From positions 41,854 to 105,853 of the forward strand of contig JAEPOJ010000009.1 in assembly GCA_017642965.1 (NCBI GenBank): a DNA stretch of 64,000 bases, given 5' to 3'. Numbering within the stretch: the first letter of the stretch is position 1; each line of letters begins with the position of its first letter. This document shows, piece after piece, positions 62,901 to 64,000 of this stretch. This DNA is from Phycisphaerales bacterium. Its GTDB lineage: Bacteria > Planctomycetota > Phycisphaerae > Phycisphaerales > UBA1924. The notes beneath the pieces are model-generated. The model did no database searches, was not told the DNA's origin, and worked only from the letters and a program-made list of their open reading frames with translations. Both the position numbers and the translations under genes were made by a program.

Positions 62901-63020
62901 AAACTCCCAGACCTCACCGAATCCGCAACAGCCCTCACCGACGGCAAGCCCACCCCAATCAACCCCGACGGCTCCATCACAATCACCCCAGAGACACGCA
63001 CAGTCACGATCACAGAATAA
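59910..63020 (+). CDS. Secreted (alpha/alpha)6 glycosidase-like protein with discoidin-like domain
   Basis: The protein has 1036 residues: a signal peptide (about 1-26), an N-terminal CBM-like beta-sandwich (about 30-175), a discoidin/F5-8-like domain (about 200-300: EFSAVRVRWAKGSAGRFRIQ), and a large (alpha/alpha)6 region (about 340-960) with SYERSWIRDGAMTSAALIAL near 608, ACAGLMPESISHEGY and FVGDMPHTWVGSG. This layout resembles glucoamylase- and debranching-type clans (GH15/GH63/GH94-like); the family is not certain. It lacks a dockerin or PEP tail, so it is secreted or periplasmic. AGGAGA precedes the ATG. It is the third gene of the lacI operon. Confidence 0.7.
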   Translation: MSPHQTPWRWLVAAILTALITANASAQPRAIDSFDRLEDWELILADGVRGQLTQGDGTIRLDYDFSAGAGYIVLRKRVQMQIDPNYRFGLRYRGKGPTNTLEFKLIDPSLENVWWSVERNIRFPDDWETQSIRRRHVTFAWGPSGGAPIDTLGAIEIAVTATSGGTGQVWFDELTYEPLPEVEPQPTEPTLIDQHGTKTRVTPNGHAQWHAAPGDSAHLEFASPVEFSAVRVRWAKGSAGRFRIQTSPDATHFTPIAEERVIDTGTQTIFLPESEAKQVRIDVLDHTATLEHIEFSPVEQYPDANAFIHDLAQAAPQGAYPNYYNQLTPWTVIGLPDHDAEALMSETGRLEPRKTGYALEPFILQDSNLLNWADASITQSLMDGALPIPTVHWSLDTLRLDITAVASDLAGPDQLHARYRITNTSKQTQSLALMLAARPFQVLPAAQFLNTVGGAAHAQSLELDRRAIRVDNHEFLRTLTQPDDHLTHAISRGTLTNTLAAESSWTTAPQTETGQFPSGAIRYNLMLQPGASREIDIIMSMTDEPVTPTTTSFDQALAHETTRWEGLLNRFQLLIPESAQPLRDTIRANLAYILINADGPGIRPGSRSYERSWIRDGAMTSAALIALGNQKEARDFIQWYSTYQYADGKIPCVVDSRGPDPVDENDAPGQYLFAIRNSAEAAGHFDTSFARDMYPSILRTVDYVNRMRSSRLTPQYTQATDPITRACAGLMPESISHEGYSEKPMHSYWDDFWVYRGLRDAEAIALRLNEHQDAAHIRQLADEFGYAITQSIERTTQAHAIPYVPGCVELGDFDATSTSIAFYPTGAAELIDPNLLEQTFERAWASTQARIDGSDLWDGMTPYEVRNVGTFVRLGWIDRAHEYMDWLMTLQAPAGWRQWGEIAYREDAPCRFVGDMPHTWVGSGAILSILSLFSYEQDDHLVLAAGIPTEWLDAPHPIGIRGLVTRHGTLSYTIQRTGNTTNLHIDPGCHPPAGYRLKLPDLTESATALTDGKPTPINPDGSITITPETRTVTITE

Positions 63021-63068
63021 GAACGACCCCGGCACCCTTCCATACCTGGCGTTTCTTCATGCGAACGC

Positions 63069-64000
63069 TCAAACATGGGCATCTTCGGCGTGCTCCGGAA
63101 TGTGTGCCCCCTGACGCTCAACATAGCGCATGCAGAACGCGACGGTCATCCCATGGACCACGATCGAAACGAGCACAACGAACGAGATGATGGCCCAGAC
63201 CACATCCAGATTCCCGAAGTTGCCGTGATTCTGGCCGTACGAGAGGTAGTAGATGGATCCGATACCCCGAATCCCAGCAAACGCGATCATCGACCGCCCA
63301 AGCCAGGGCAGTGGTGAATGGAATCGCTGAGCAATCACACCTGTCAACGGCCGGACCAGGAAGACGACCAATATCCCAATCAAGGCGCCCTCAACAGTGA
63401 GCGGGGCCAGAATCCCACTCGCGATTAATCCACCAAAGCCGATCATCATCAGCATCATGGTCATCTGCTCGATCTGATCCACAAAGCGATGCATCATCGA
63501 GTGGTAGCCGCCGACCAACTCGCGCTGCCGCATGGCCACCGCGGCCACAAAGACCGCGAGGAACCCATAGCCTTCAACGATCTCCGCGATGCCGTACGAG
63601 GCGAGCACCGCGCCCAAGGCAACAAAGCCCTCCTTACGCTGACGCAGCAGCGCCTTTGGGCTGTCTTCTTCCCGCTCCCCCGACTCGAGCTCCGCAAAGA
63701 CATACCAAGCTGTTGCACGCCCCACGGCATACCCAACCCCGCCACCGGCGAAGAGTCTCCACAACACATCCACCGCGAACCATTCCAAAGTCCATGCCCC
63801 AACACCCGCAGCCCCAATCGCAGCAATCGCGAGATAGGTGAAAGGAAACGCAAGGCTATCGTTGATACCCGCTTCAACCGTGAGCGTAAATCGCACATCA
63901 TGCCGATCGGACTCGCCCGGCGGATGAACCTGCACAGCATCCGCAAGAACCGGATCGGTCGGGCTCATCGCGGCACCAAGCAGGATCGCAGCAGCCGGCG
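63069..64000 (-). CDS. CPA1-type Na+/H+ antiporter, 5' part outside the window
   Basis: The frame is open to the window end; the visible part covers about 310 C-terminal residues. ILLGAAMSPTDPVLADAV and TVEAGINDSLAFPFTYLAIA are the conserved ion-binding segments of NhaP/CPA1 antiporters (TM with SPTDP, then the ND pair). The remaining helices and IAFAGIRGIGSIYYL fit the family's last transmembrane bundle. It exchanges Na+ (or K+) for H+ across the cytoplasmic membrane. The first in-frame ATG (63968) is internal, not the start. It converges on the glycosidase gene; the 48-nt gap shows no clear terminator. Confidence 0.88.
   Translation of the reverse strand, partial: PAAAILLGAAMSPTDPVLADAVQVHPPGESDRHDVRFTLTVEAGINDSLAFPFTYLAIAAIGAAGVGAWTLEWFAVDVLWRLFAGGGVGYAVGRATAWYVFAELESGEREEDSPKALLRQRKEGFVALGAVLASYGIAEIVEGYGFLAVFVAAVAMRQRELVGGYHSMMHRFVDQIEQMTMMLMMIGFGGLIASGILAPLTVEGALIGILVVFLVRPLTGVIAQRFHSPLPWLGRSMIAFAGIRGIGSIYYLSYGQNHGNFGNLDVVWAIISFVVLVSIVVHGMTVAFCMRYVERQGAHIPEHAEDAHV

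Noticed and set aside
1..64000. CRISPR arrays, insertion sequences, rRNA genes, replication origin
   Set aside because: No regularly spaced repeats, transposase motifs, rRNA sequence or DnaA-box clusters were noticed when reading through; a computed search was not possible.

Overview
The window is a GC-rich, densely coded bacterial chromosome segment, most likely from a planctomycete of the class Phycisphaerae. Three things point there: secreted proteins ending either in a PEP-CTERM-like tail or in a duplicated FFDVSAFL-type 'GC-type dockerin' module closing on GCP; CxxC-GYD...CPECG zinc-ribbon proteins; and a prepilin-like [16 protein letters not shown] protein of planctomycete type. I see no CRISPR array, insertion sequence, rRNA operon or prophage. 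Two tRNA genes are present, Arg-CCG and Gly-GCC.

Layout. 0-8.4 kb: a TPR-sulfotransferase, an OmpH-like periplasmic chaperone, an M29 aminopeptidase, then a reduced division/cell-wall cluster (rsmH, a LysM protein, an FtsL-like protein, a class B penicillin-binding protein). 8.5-10.3 kb: two tandem paralogous exported proteins, each with its own promoter and terminator. 10.3-18.4 kb: valS with a coupled metalloprotease lipoprotein, a TPR protein, prfB with its programmed +1 frameshift, small membrane proteins and a BLUF photoreceptor. 18.5-24.2 kb: a pyruvate dehydrogenase operon (E1 alpha, small membrane ORF, E1 beta, ZntB/CorA-like transporter, E2, two membrane proteins). 24.4-28.4 kb: an S41 protease, an MFS transporter and tRNA-Arg. 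28.6-30.4 kb: two visibly less GC-rich orphan genes next to that tRNA. 30.4-34.3 kb: a large membrane-anchored protein, endonuclease III, a DUF4149-like membrane protein and a TIM-barrel protein. 34.4-43.8 kb: the nusA-infB-ylxP-rbfA operon, extended by a degenerate HhH-GPD protein and a 1209-residue TPR lipoprotein. 44.2-47.7 kb: a lone fliM, dsbD and tRNA-Gly.

47.8-63.0 kb is the most coherent accessory system. It looks like a LacI-regulated glycan-utilisation locus: a secreted carbohydrate-binding dockerin protein, a GPH-type sugar symporter, a GH94 phosphorylase coupled to a prepilin-like protein, a PEP-CTERM protein, a GH144-like lipoprotein, the LacI-type regulator, a large secreted glycosidase-like dockerin protein and a secreted (alpha/alpha)6 glycosidase-like protein. 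Three near-identical 14-bp operator-like sites (TGAAAACNNTTACA) lie in front of three separate transcription units here, one being the regulator's own promoter. A plausible route is cleavage of a beta-glucan outside the cell, import of oligosaccharides by the symporter, and phosphorolysis by GH94. There are no SusC/SusD homologues. The window closes inside a CPA1-type Na+/H+ antiporter gene.

About nine genes have no Shine-Dalgarno sequence but carry a TANNNT-like -10 hexamer 5-6 nt before the start codon, which suggests frequent leaderless transcription. Starts given below are chosen from ribosome-binding sites, 4-nt overlaps or these -10 boxes. All family assignments were made by eye from motifs, without database searches.
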